The notes under the pieces are model-generated. The model saw only the letters and a list, made by a program, of their open reading frames with translations. It had not been told where the DNA came from and did not search any database. A program made the position numbers and the translations under genes. Positions 6,040 through 11,863 of a stretch of DNA of 12,967 bases are shown one piece after another. Source of the stretch: Gammaproteobacteria bacterium (GTDB lineage Bacteria; Pseudomonadota; Gammaproteobacteria; Arenicellales; JAOTYS01); NCBI GenBank assembly GCA_029861795.1, contig JAOTYS010000086.1:1-12967 (forward strand), written 5' to 3'. Position 1 is the stretch's first letter. Every line of letters starts with the position of its first letter.

Positions 6040-7044
6040 ATGGAATTAAATGAAGCTGAAATTCAGGTTCTAGCCACCATCTATAGCGCAGAAACAGAAA
6101 AAAGCCCTGTGGATAAGGCTTCGCTCGAGGAAAGCGGTAAGCGTTATCTGAATTATCTCGAAGATTGGTCAGGCGCTTATTCCAGTCTTGTCGACAAGGG
6201 TTTAATTGTCGGAGCTGAGGAAGGTTATCACCTGACAGAGTCTGGTCGCCCCTTGGGTCTTCATTATCTTGAAGAACGACCAGATAACTACTGCTACTAC
6301 TACCAGGAGTTCTATGATAAAGCTCACGCTAGTGAAGCCCATTCTCAATTCTGTGAAAACGCATTCGGACTAGACTTATGCCAGGAAGGACAAATGGACA
6401 TGAATTCTGTTCACGACCTTCTCGACAGACTTAATCTGAAGACCGGGCAACGCGTTCTCGATCTGGGCTGCGGAGCCGGAGGAATATCTGAGTACATTTC
6501 CGATGAAACAGGTACCCGGGTAACGGGGCTCGATTTTTCGAGCACAGCCATTACTGTTGCCAAGACTCGAACTGAAAATAAACGCTCTCAATTAAATTTC
6601 ATTGAGGCTGACCTTAACAAACTTGAGCTAGAACCGCATTCCTATGATGCGGCAATTTCGATCGACTCGATATATTGGGTTAATGACACCGTTGACGCTT
6701 TGCGGAGAATTGTAAAGACGCTAAAACCGGGCGGACAGCTGATCTTAACTATTGTTCATATACCGGATTTTTGTGACAGTCCAGAGGAACTTGAAATCGA
6801 TAAAACCTTTGTTGCAACGGCATTAGACAAACTAAAACTCGACTACCAGTCTGTCGATAGGACCGAGTCGTTCCTCGATTTCTGGCCACGGGTAAAGCGT
6901 GTTATGAGCAGCATGAAGGAAGATTTCGAGCGAGAAGGTAATGGATTCATTTACGAAAACTGGATCAGAGAAGCTGAAACTGAATTTTTGCCCCCAGTCG
7001 AATCAGGTGATATGAGACGCTATCTGTACCATGTGCATATGTGA
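6040..7044 (+). CDS. SAM-dependent class I methyltransferase with N-terminal helical (winged-helix-like) region
   Basis: 334 residues. A Rossmann methyltransferase core begins near residue 120: motif I VLDLGCGAGG (139-148), the acidic end of strand 2 in GLDFS (D165), ADLNKL (190-195), IDSIYWVND (208-216) and the LKPGGQLIL strand (228-236). The first 75 or so residues read like a winged-helix region, with a wing-like LVDKGLIVGAEEGYHLTESG; this could serve in dimerisation or substrate binding, as in some small-molecule methyltransferases. The substrate is unknown. GGTGGAG lies 6 bases before ATG 6040, a good ribosome binding site. It is a single-gene unit: a type B repeat lies 50 bases upstream and element C copy 4 lies 36 bases downstream. 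The gene is AT-richer than the GST and monooxygenase genes that follow. Confidence 0.88.
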   Translation: MELNEAEIQVLATIYSAETEKSPVDKASLEESGKRYLNYLEDWSGAYSSLVDKGLIVGAEEGYHLTESGRPLGLHYLEERPDNYCYYYQEFYDKAHASEAHSQFCENAFGLDLCQEGQMDMNSVHDLLDRLNLKTGQRVLDLGCGAGGISEYISDETGTRVTGLDFSSTAITVAKTRTENKRSQLNFIEADLNKLELEPHSYDAAISIDSIYWVNDTVDALRRIVKTLKPGGQLILTIVHIPDFCDSPEELEIDKTFVATALDKLKLDYQSVDRTESFLDFWPRVKRVMSSMKEDFEREGNGFIYENWIREAETEFLPPVESGDMRRYLYHVHM

Positions 7045-7080
7045 ACGTTTAGCAATACTCAATAAGAAATTAGCAATGAA

Positions 7081-7261
7081 AATAGGGGACGTAGCACGAT
7101 TTCTAAAGACAATAATGCAAAGATCTGCGACCATGAAACTCGTACCCATGTATTGACGACGAATCATGTTCGCATGCTGGTCAGGCCCCGCAAAGCCGGG
7201 ACAACCGAAACGAAACGTGGCAGATCGTGAATCGCGCTGAAACTGTGCCTCGTCCCCCATT
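7081..7261 (+). mobile_element. Element C, copy 4: complete 181 bp MITE-like element
   Basis: The left terminus is AATAGGGGACGTAGCACG; the right terminus reverse-complemented is AATGGGGGACGAGGCACAG. The mini-ORF at 7133-7156 encodes MKLVPMY. Its centre is about 25 bases longer than in copy 3 and includes GGTCAGGCCCCGC, resembling the type B repeat core. It ends 26 bases before the GST start codon. Confidence 0.78.
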
Positions 7262-7287
7262 TACCCCTCGGCGAAAGGGAGCATGAG

Positions 7288-7938
7288 ATGACGTACATCC
7301 TATACGGCTGCCGGCGATCAGGTTCGTTAATTGTGGAGCTGGCGCTAGCGGAGATCGGTGCCAGCTACGAGGTGCGGGACGTGGATTTGGAAGCCGAAGC
7401 ACAGCGCGACGACTCGTACGCCGCCGTTAACCCGCAGCGCAAGATTCCGACCCTCATAACGCCCGCTAGCGAGACACTCACGGAGTCGGTGGCCATTCTT
7501 TTGACCCTAGATGAGCGCCACCCGAAGGCACGCCTGTTGCCACCGGCGGGGTCCGTCAAGCGGGCACAAGCGCTGCGAACGCTGCTCTTCGTAGCGACTG
7601 AGCTCTACCCCGTGGTGGAGATAAACGACTATCCAGAGCGCTTTTCGCCGATTCCGGACAGCGCCTCTGCGGTCCGTGAGGTGGCACGCGCAATCTGGCG
7701 TGAACGATGGCTGCTGGTCGAGCGTAGCATCGCAGGCGATCCGTTCCTGTTGCCATGGGGCTTCTGTATGAGCGACATCTATATTGCCGTTGTGAGCCGC
7801 TGGGCGCAGCAAGATGCGTGGCGTCCGACCCACGTTCCTAAGGTAGAGAGGCTCACTGCGGCGGTAGCGGCGAGACCTGCGGCGGCACCGGTCTGGAACC
7901 GGCATCGGGCCGAAGCAACACCCAACCGTTTTAGCTAA
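7288..7938 (+). CDS. Glutathione S-transferase family protein
   Basis: 216 residues, the usual length. The N-terminal thioredoxin-like domain (1-78) has the GST active-site turn YGCRRSGS (C8, S11 and S13 are candidate catalytic residues), the cis-proline signature KIPTL (P54) that binds the glutathione backbone, and LTESVAIL (E66, S67), which contacts the glutamyl group. The rest is the helical C-terminal domain with FCMSDIYIAVVSRW, the conserved N-capping Asp region of helix 6. It would conjugate or reduce electrophiles using glutathione in the cytosol; the substrate is unknown. GGGAGCATGAG just before ATG 7288 provides a good ribosome binding site. The gene starts directly after element C copy 4 and is followed by type A repeats, so it stands as a single-gene unit. 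It is GC-rich. Confidence 0.9.
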   Translation: MTYILYGCRRSGSLIVELALAEIGASYEVRDVDLEAEAQRDDSYAAVNPQRKIPTLITPASETLTESVAILLTLDERHPKARLLPPAGSVKRAQALRTLLFVATELYPVVEINDYPERFSPIPDSASAVREVARAIWRERWLLVERSIAGDPFLLPWGFCMSDIYIAVVSRWAQQDAWRPTHVPKVERLTAAVAARPAAAPVWNRHRAEATPNRFS

Positions 7939-7940
7939 TG

Positions 7941-7996
7941 ATCAATAGGGTGAGAGTAAATCAATAGCAAATCAATAGGGTCAGAGTCGATTGATT
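7941..7996. repeat. GGGTCAGAG hairpin repeats (type A), second cluster
   Basis: The full unit at 7970-7996 is AATCAAT, core AGGGTCAGAGTCG, ATTGATT. A degenerate unit lies at 7941-7957. Same family as 1618-1748, about 6.2 kb away. Confidence 0.75.
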
Positions 7997-8039
7997 AACG
8001 AGATCGTCCTGAGAACGTAAAGCAAATGGAGTTCAGACG

Positions 8040-9077
8040 ATGACACTGCAGCGACTCCTGGGCATCGAGCTGCCGATCATTCAGGCACCAATGGCGGGTG
8101 TGCAAGGCAGCATTCTAGCGGTGGCAGTGTCCAATGCGGGCGGGCTGGGCTCACTGCCTTGTGCCATGCTCAGTCTCGACGCCATGCGCAATGAGCTGGC
8201 GGCGATCAAGGCACAAACAGGTAAGCCTTTCAACGTGAACTTCTTTTGCCACGCGCCGCCCGCGCCCAGTAGCGAGCGCGAGGCGGCCTGGCGAGCTATG
8301 CTTTCGCCGTATTACAAAGAGTATGGAATTGACGCAGATACCATTCCGGTGGGGCCGGGGCGTGCCCCCTTCAGCTCCGAAGCCGCTGACGTGCTAGAGG
8401 AGTTCAAGCCCCCGGTAGTGAGTTTTCATTTTGGGTTGCCATCGGCCGAATTGTTGGCACGCGTCAGAGCTTTGGGTGCGAAGATACTCTGTTCAGCAAC
8501 GACCTTCGAAGAAGCTCGTTGGCTCGAAGCACAGGGCGTCGATGCCATCATTGCCCAAGGTCTTGAGGCGGGCGGACATCGAGGCGTCTTCTTGTCGGAA
8601 GACCTGAGTAATCAAGTTGGCACGTTTGCATTGTTGCCACAAATTGTGCGGGAAGTGAAACTCCCGGTCATTGCTGCTGGTGGCATCGCGGACGCCAAGG
8701 GCGTCGCGGCCGCTATGGCGTTTGGCGCAGCAGGCGTACAGGTCGGGACGAATTATCTGCTCTGTCCCGAAGCCACCACAAGCGCGGTGCATCGCTCTGC
8801 ACTAATAAGTGAGACTGCTCGCCATACGGCGCTTACGAACCTGTTCACAGGGCGTCCCGCCCGCGCAATCGTGAACCGGGTTATGAGAGAGCTTGGCCCG
8901 ATCGGCACAGCGATCCCTGCTTTTCCCTTAGCCGTCGGCGCCATCGCCCCCTTACGCGCCAAAGCGGAAGCCCAAGGCTCGGGTGATTTCTCACCCCTGT
9001 GGTCTGGACAGAATGCAAGCGGATGCAAGGAGGTGCCAGCCGCCGATTTGACGCGAGAATTGGCCGCCGATCTCTAG
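8040..9077 (+). CDS. Nitronate monooxygenase family flavoprotein (2-nitropropane dioxygenase-like)
   Basis: 345 residues forming an FMN-binding TIM barrel. Seen in order: LPIIQAPMAG (11-20), the family's N-terminal signature; SNAGGLGSL (31-39); NVNFF (65-69); VSFHFGLPS (127-135); AQGLEAGGHRG (172-182) with H180 as the likely catalytic histidine; and the FMN-phosphate loops AAGGIAD (212-218) and GAAGVQVGTNYL (229-240). Family members oxidise alkyl nitronates such as propionate 3-nitronate to carbonyl compounds and nitrite; some act on other substrates, so the precise activity is inferred. GGAG about 9 bases before ATG 8040 is a fair ribosome binding site. It follows the type A repeats at 7941-7996, and a REP-like hairpin separates it from the permease gene. 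Confidence 0.9.
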   Translation: MTLQRLLGIELPIIQAPMAGVQGSILAVAVSNAGGLGSLPCAMLSLDAMRNELAAIKAQTGKPFNVNFFCHAPPAPSSEREAAWRAMLSPYYKEYGIDADTIPVGPGRAPFSSEAADVLEEFKPPVVSFHFGLPSAELLARVRALGAKILCSATTFEEARWLEAQGVDAIIAQGLEAGGHRGVFLSEDLSNQVGTFALLPQIVREVKLPVIAAGGIADAKGVAAAMAFGAAGVQVGTNYLLCPEATTSAVHRSALISETARHTALTNLFTGRPARAIVNRVMRELGPIGTAIPAFPLAVGAIAPLRAKAEAQGSGDFSPLWSGQNASGCKEVPAADLTRELAADL

Positions 9078-9147
9078 CAGCCGAGTGACGTACCCGAATG
9101 CGTGTAACAAGCTGTGAAGGACCATCGAGGGATATTGACATCCGATC

Positions 9148-9188
9148 GGAGCCTGTCCTCGCGAAAGCGGGGATCGATGACAGGCTCC
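9148..9188. repeat. REP-like hairpin between monooxygenase and permease genes
   Basis: GGAGCCTGTC (9148-9157) pairs perfectly with GACAGGCTCC (9179-9188), enclosing a second small stem CTCGC-GAAA-GCGGG. There is no T-run, so it is more like a REP element than an intrinsic terminator. Confidence 0.65.
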
Positions 9189-9224
9189 AAACGGCTATGA
9201 CCCTGAGGCGGATAAAACAACGGG

Positions 9225-9977
9225 ATGTTTGACGCTACGACGGTTCTTGCAATAGTCGGAACCTTTCTGATCGCAGGCACCGTGAAAGGCGTTATCGGAC
9301 TCGGCCTCCCGACTGTGAGTTTGGGTTTGCTGACAGCGGCGCTCGATTTGACGACCGCCATGGCGCTCTTGATCGTCCCCTCTTTCGTCACGAACTTCTG
9401 GCAAGCGGTAACTGGCGGCAACGGCCGCGCCATCCTCCTGCGAGTATGGCCGTTTCTTTTGATGGCAACGGCGAGCGTGTGGCTTGGCGCGACTGCCTTA
9501 ACCCGCTTGGACCTGTCGCTTCTCTCGGGACTGCTTGGTGGGCTTCTGGTGGCCTACTCTACGCTTAACCTCGCCGGTGTTCGGCTCGCGATCTCGGCGC
9601 AGCGGGAGGTCTGGGCCGGGCCGCTCTTCGGGACCGTCAACGGAATACTCACCGGGATGACCGGCTCCTTCGTAGTGCCCGGTGTTATGTTTCTGCAAGC
9701 AATTGGGCTGTCACGCGATATGCTCGTTCAGGCTATGGGGATATTGTTCACAGCCTCCACGGTTGCGCTTGCCTTGGCGCTTCAAGGAAACAGCATTTTG
9801 ACAAATCAGCTCAGCCTTGTATCTGCTGCCGCAGTGATACCGGCTGCCGTTGGCATGGTCACCGGCCAACGCATTCGGCGCAGGCTCTCCGAGAACCGCT
9901 TCCGACAGGCCTTCTTCATCGCGATATTAGTGCTTGGTGCCTACATCATCGCGAATGCAACACTTGGCGTTCGGTAG
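9225..9977 (+). CDS. TauE/SafE (DUF81) family membrane permease
   Basis: 250 residues, highly hydrophobic, with about eight predicted membrane segments, the normal size of TauE/SafE proteins. These are proposed exporters of sulfite, sulfoacetate or other organosulfur anions in the inner membrane. The first segment contains GTVKGVIGLGLPTVSLGLL, the glycine- and proline-rich signature of the family's first repeat. The second half repeats it as GTVNGILTGMTGSFVVPG, consistent with the two-fold internal repeat of the family. The C-terminal RQAFFIAILVLGAYII fits the last helix. Substrate unknown. The upstream sequence AACGGG is a weak ribosome binding site; GAGGCGG lies further off. No sulfur gene is adjacent, so context does not refine the role. 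Confidence 0.88.
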   Translation: MFDATTVLAIVGTFLIAGTVKGVIGLGLPTVSLGLLTAALDLTTAMALLIVPSFVTNFWQAVTGGNGRAILLRVWPFLLMATASVWLGATALTRLDLSLLSGLLGGLLVAYSTLNLAGVRLAISAQREVWAGPLFGTVNGILTGMTGSFVVPGVMFLQAIGLSRDMLVQAMGILFTASTVALALALQGNSILTNQLSLVSAAAVIPAAVGMVTGQRIRRRLSENRFRQAFFIAILVLGAYIIANATLGVR

Positions 9978-10031
9978 CGAACAACGCACATGGATGGGAG
10001 CTTCGGGTAACCCCCTCGCGTCATGCGAGCC

Positions 10032-10038
10032 GTTATAT
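10032..10038 (+). other. attC right box (R'); left edge of the VOC cassette
   Basis: GTTATAT. Its reverse complement ATATAAC matches the VOC cassette's R'' GTATAAC (10453-10459) at 6 of 7 bases, supporting a cassette of 10033-10517. The left half of this attC is not convincingly preserved; only a CTCGC...GCGAG hairpin (10016-10030) lies before it. Confidence 0.6.
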
Positions 10039-10064
10039 GCCAGAAATAGTAGAGGAGAATATCA

Positions 10065-10445
10065 ATGACTGAGAAAAGTCCGTTTATCTGGCATGAGCTT
10101 GTCACTTCTGATCAAAAGAAAAGCGGTTCGTTTTTTGCTCAATTGTTCGATTGGGAGCTTGAAGAAGTAGATGCGGGTGAATTCGGTGTTTACACTTTGT
10201 TTAAAAGACAAGGGCAAGATGTTGCAGGCATGATGAATCCAACTCCTGAAACGCCTGGTAAAGGCTCATATTGGCATTCATACATAGCCGTTGATGATAT
10301 TGATAGCTGCGCTAAACAAGCCTGTGTGCTGGGCGGCAAAGTCTTAGTGTCACCGCATAATGTCCCTGATGTCGGGCGTATTAGCGTTGTCTCTGACCCA
10401 ACGGGAGCTATTGCATATTTAGTGCAACCAATAGAGGTTCAATGA
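10065..10445 (+). CDS. VOC superfamily (glyoxalase/dioxygenase-fold) protein, integron cassette
   Basis: 126 residues, one VOC module pair (two beta-alpha-beta-beta-beta units). The N-terminal unit starts WHELVTSDQ, leads into SGSFFAQLFDWELEEV, and has the YTLFKRQGQDVAGMM strands. The second unit starts SYWHSYIAVDDIDSCAKQA and ends DPTGAIAYLVQP. These match single-domain VOC proteins often annotated as glyoxalase/bleomycin-resistance-like. Candidate metal ligands are H10 or H72 and the C-terminal acidic region, but I cannot assign a complete set or substrate. GAGGAG lies 7 bases before ATG 10065. The gene is AT-rich, unlike the permease before it, and fills a cassette (10033-10517) that ends in a recognisable attC. 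VOC proteins are frequent environmental cassette cargo. Confidence 0.87.
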   Translation: MTEKSPFIWHELVTSDQKKSGSFFAQLFDWELEEVDAGEFGVYTLFKRQGQDVAGMMNPTPETPGKGSYWHSYIAVDDIDSCAKQACVLGGKVLVSPHNVPDVGRISVVSDPTGAIAYLVQPIEVQ

Positions 10446-10452
10446 ACAATAC

Positions 10453-10523
10453 GTATAACAACTAGATGCAACGCACAAATCATACGCTACCGACCTAGTT
10501 TGACGTTGATCTAGGCGTTAGAT
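10453..10523 (+). other. attC: attC recombination site 3 (VOC cassette / higA unit junction)
   Basis: R'' GTATAAC (10453-10459) and R' GTTAGAT (10517-10523). The stem pairs CTAGATGCAACG (10462-10473) with CGTTGATCTAG (10504-10514), 11 pairs with one bulged G at 10468. The enclosed region is about 30 bases. Crossover is expected at G10517/T10518. Confidence 0.82.
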
Positions 10524-10562
10524 GGAAACGTACATATACTCGACTACGAGGATTACCACTGA
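10521..10562 (+). pseudogene. higB: Last 13 codons of higB left upstream of the intact antitoxin
   Basis: GAT at 10521 begins the frame DGNVHILDYEDYH, stop TGA 10560-10562, nearly base-identical to the 3' end of the higB remnant at 4638-4679. Homology to that locus begins at A10520, two bases after the attC crossover point, so the toxin body is missing exactly from the cassette boundary. The surviving piece holds the antitoxin's Shine-Dalgarno (GAGGA). Confidence 0.85.
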
Positions 10563-10855
10563 TGACTATGCATAATCCCCCACATCCCGGTGAACTTATT
10601 CGGGAAACGTATATAGAGCCTTTCGATATCAGTATTCGTTCGCTTGCGGAGAATTTAGGCGTGTCGCCATCGACTTTGACCCGAATTATTAATATGCGAA
10701 GCGGAGTAACTCCTGAGATGGCGCTGCGACTGTCAAAGGCACTCGGTCGATCCACTGAAAGCTGGCTGGCCATGCAGCACAACTATGATTTGTGGCACAC
10801 GAAAAAGACAGCAGATCTTTCAGATGTACAGAAAGTGAAATTTAAAGCTGCCTAA
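10562..10855 (+). CDS. higA: HigA-type antitoxin, Xre/Cro-family DNA-binding protein, without its toxin
   Basis: 97 residues, full length for HigA/VapI. It has NPPHPGELIRETYIEPF, the helix-turn-helix SIRSLAENLGVSPSTLTRII with a following SGVTPEMALRLSKAL, and a C-terminal helix ESWLAMQHNYDLW. HigA normally binds and neutralises HigB and represses the higBA promoter. Here the toxin is reduced to 13 codons, so it is an orphan antitoxin. It might neutralise a related HigB elsewhere (anti-addiction) or act only as a repressor; both are inference. The ATG overlaps the higB stop as TGATG, with GAGGA 9 bases upstream. It is close to the frameshifted copy at 4679-4959 and shows where that copy lost a base. 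GCTGCCTAAC at its 3' end resembles a left attC box, but no partner follows. Confidence 0.92.
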   Translation: MTMHNPPHPGELIRETYIEPFDISIRSLAENLGVSPSTLTRIINMRSGVTPEMALRLSKALGRSTESWLAMQHNYDLWHTKKTADLSDVQKVKFKAA

Positions 10856-10858
10856 CCG

Positions 10859-11220
10859 ATCACTTCACTGGCCATCTGGAATGCCTCAATAGGATCAGGG
10901 TCACCGCTGTCGCACAAAAATGAGAACGGATTGGATCAGAACCTTGACGGCGAAGCAATTCGCGCTGTGAACCGCACTATGGACATGATCGGTCATTCGT
11001 CTCCTAGTCATTCCGGAAGCTTGTCCCCGTGAAAACGGGGAGCGCGCAGCGCTTATCCGGAATCCAGAGATTTCAACAATTTACTGGATGCCGGATAACG
11101 CCTCCGACGTTTCCGGCATGACGGTAGTGAGTTTATGGGACGGCAGCGAGTTAGAGTTGATCGATTCGCAACCAATACCTGCCGCCGACCTGTTAACCGC
11201 CTAGCGGCGAGGAGAAGATA
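10859..11220. repeat. BIME-like repeat pair (11007-11122) within a 360 bp gap
   Basis: GTCATTCCGGAA (11007-11018) pairs with TTCCGGCATGAC (11111-11122), and the inner TATCCGGAATCCAG pairs with CTGGATGCCGGATA with one mismatch. A small CCCCGTGAAAACGGGG hairpin lies at its left end. This is the layout of paired REP/BIME units in gammaproteobacteria. I see no gene in 10859-11006 or 11123-11210; GAGGAG near 11211 serves the next gene. Confidence 0.7.
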
Positions 11221-11664
11221 GTGACTGACTTTCAACCAATCTACGGACGGTGCGAGTGTGGTGCCGTACGTTTTAGAGTAGACGCACCGGCGCAGGAAAT
11301 GTATCACTGCCACTGCTCCAGATGCCGACGACTTCACGGCACTTTGTTCGCAACATTCGCTTATATACAGAGAGAACATCTAGTGATCGAACAAGGAAGC
11401 GAAAATCTCGCGACTTATGACAGCCCCGCAGCACACTGGCACTTTTGCCGAACCTGCGGTTGCCACCTGCTCGCGGAGAGCGACCGAAAGCCAGGTGGCG
11501 CGTGGTATATGCCCGCCACGCTAGACGGTGATGCAACTCCGGGCCACCCGAAGGAAACGGAGAAGCACATATTTGCGAGTTCAAAATCACCATGTGAAAC
11601 GATCACCGACAATTTGCCTCAATACGATGAATACGCTCCTCCGGAAATCAGTCCCACCTCTTAG
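11221..11664 (+). CDS. GFA family (CENP-V-like) zinc protein, copy 2
   Basis: 147 residues with all zinc ligands of the GFA fold: CECG (C11, C13), CHCSRC (C30, C32, C35) and FCRTCGC (C76, C79). It ends with ITDNLPQYDEY, the usual tail of the family (a LPQ segment near the end). The role is probably binding or transformation of a glutathione-linked or similar small molecule; the substrate is unknown. The start is GTG 11221 with GAGGAG 6-10 bases upstream. The protein is clearly a different family branch from the minus-strand GFA gene at 5338-5832, so the two are not a recent duplication. Its stop (TAG 11662-11664) lies within a short hairpin that may be part of a decayed attC. Confidence 0.88.
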   Translation: MTDFQPIYGRCECGAVRFRVDAPAQEMYHCHCSRCRRLHGTLFATFAYIQREHLVIEQGSENLATYDSPAAHWHFCRTCGCHLLAESDRKPGGAWYMPATLDGDATPGHPKETEKHIFASSKSPCETITDNLPQYDEYAPPEISPTS

Positions 11665-11694
11665 TGGGGACGGCGCCTAACTCATCCGTTAGGC
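11651..11694 (+). other. Possible decayed or collapsed attC after the GFA gene
   Basis: GCCTAAC (11675-11681) and GTTAGGC (11688-11694) are perfect inverted boxes, but only 6 bases apart. CTAACTCATCC before GTTAGGC resembles the right end of common attC sites. Upstream, GTCCCAC (11651-11657) pairs with GTGGGGAC (11664-11671) with one bulged base. No proper left R'' box lies before that stem, so this is a remnant or chance. Confidence 0.4.
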
Positions 11695-11863
11695 CCGCTA
11701 TGTTCGTTACCAGCCCTACCAAGCCCATATAGAAGTGTGCACGTCATATGATCTCTATCAGCATTGCTAGGTCTCGCAGATGACAAGCACTCAGCTGTTG
11801 ATGCATGTTAAGGTTGCGTAAGCCATTCATAGCAGATAAATCGACCATCGAAGCCATCTCAGC

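Noticed and set aside
8493..9028. Long minus-strand open frames inside the monooxygenase gene
   Set aside because: They are shadows of a well-supported GC-rich coding sequence, with no family motifs or ribosome binding sites.
9148..9188. Hairpin as a Rho-independent terminator for the monooxygenase gene
   Set aside because: There is no T-run after the stem, and the nested-stem layout is that of a REP element.
9978..10038. Complete attC before the VOC gene
   Set aside because: Only the right box is convincing; the sequence before it lacks an R'' box and a long stem with a bulged base.
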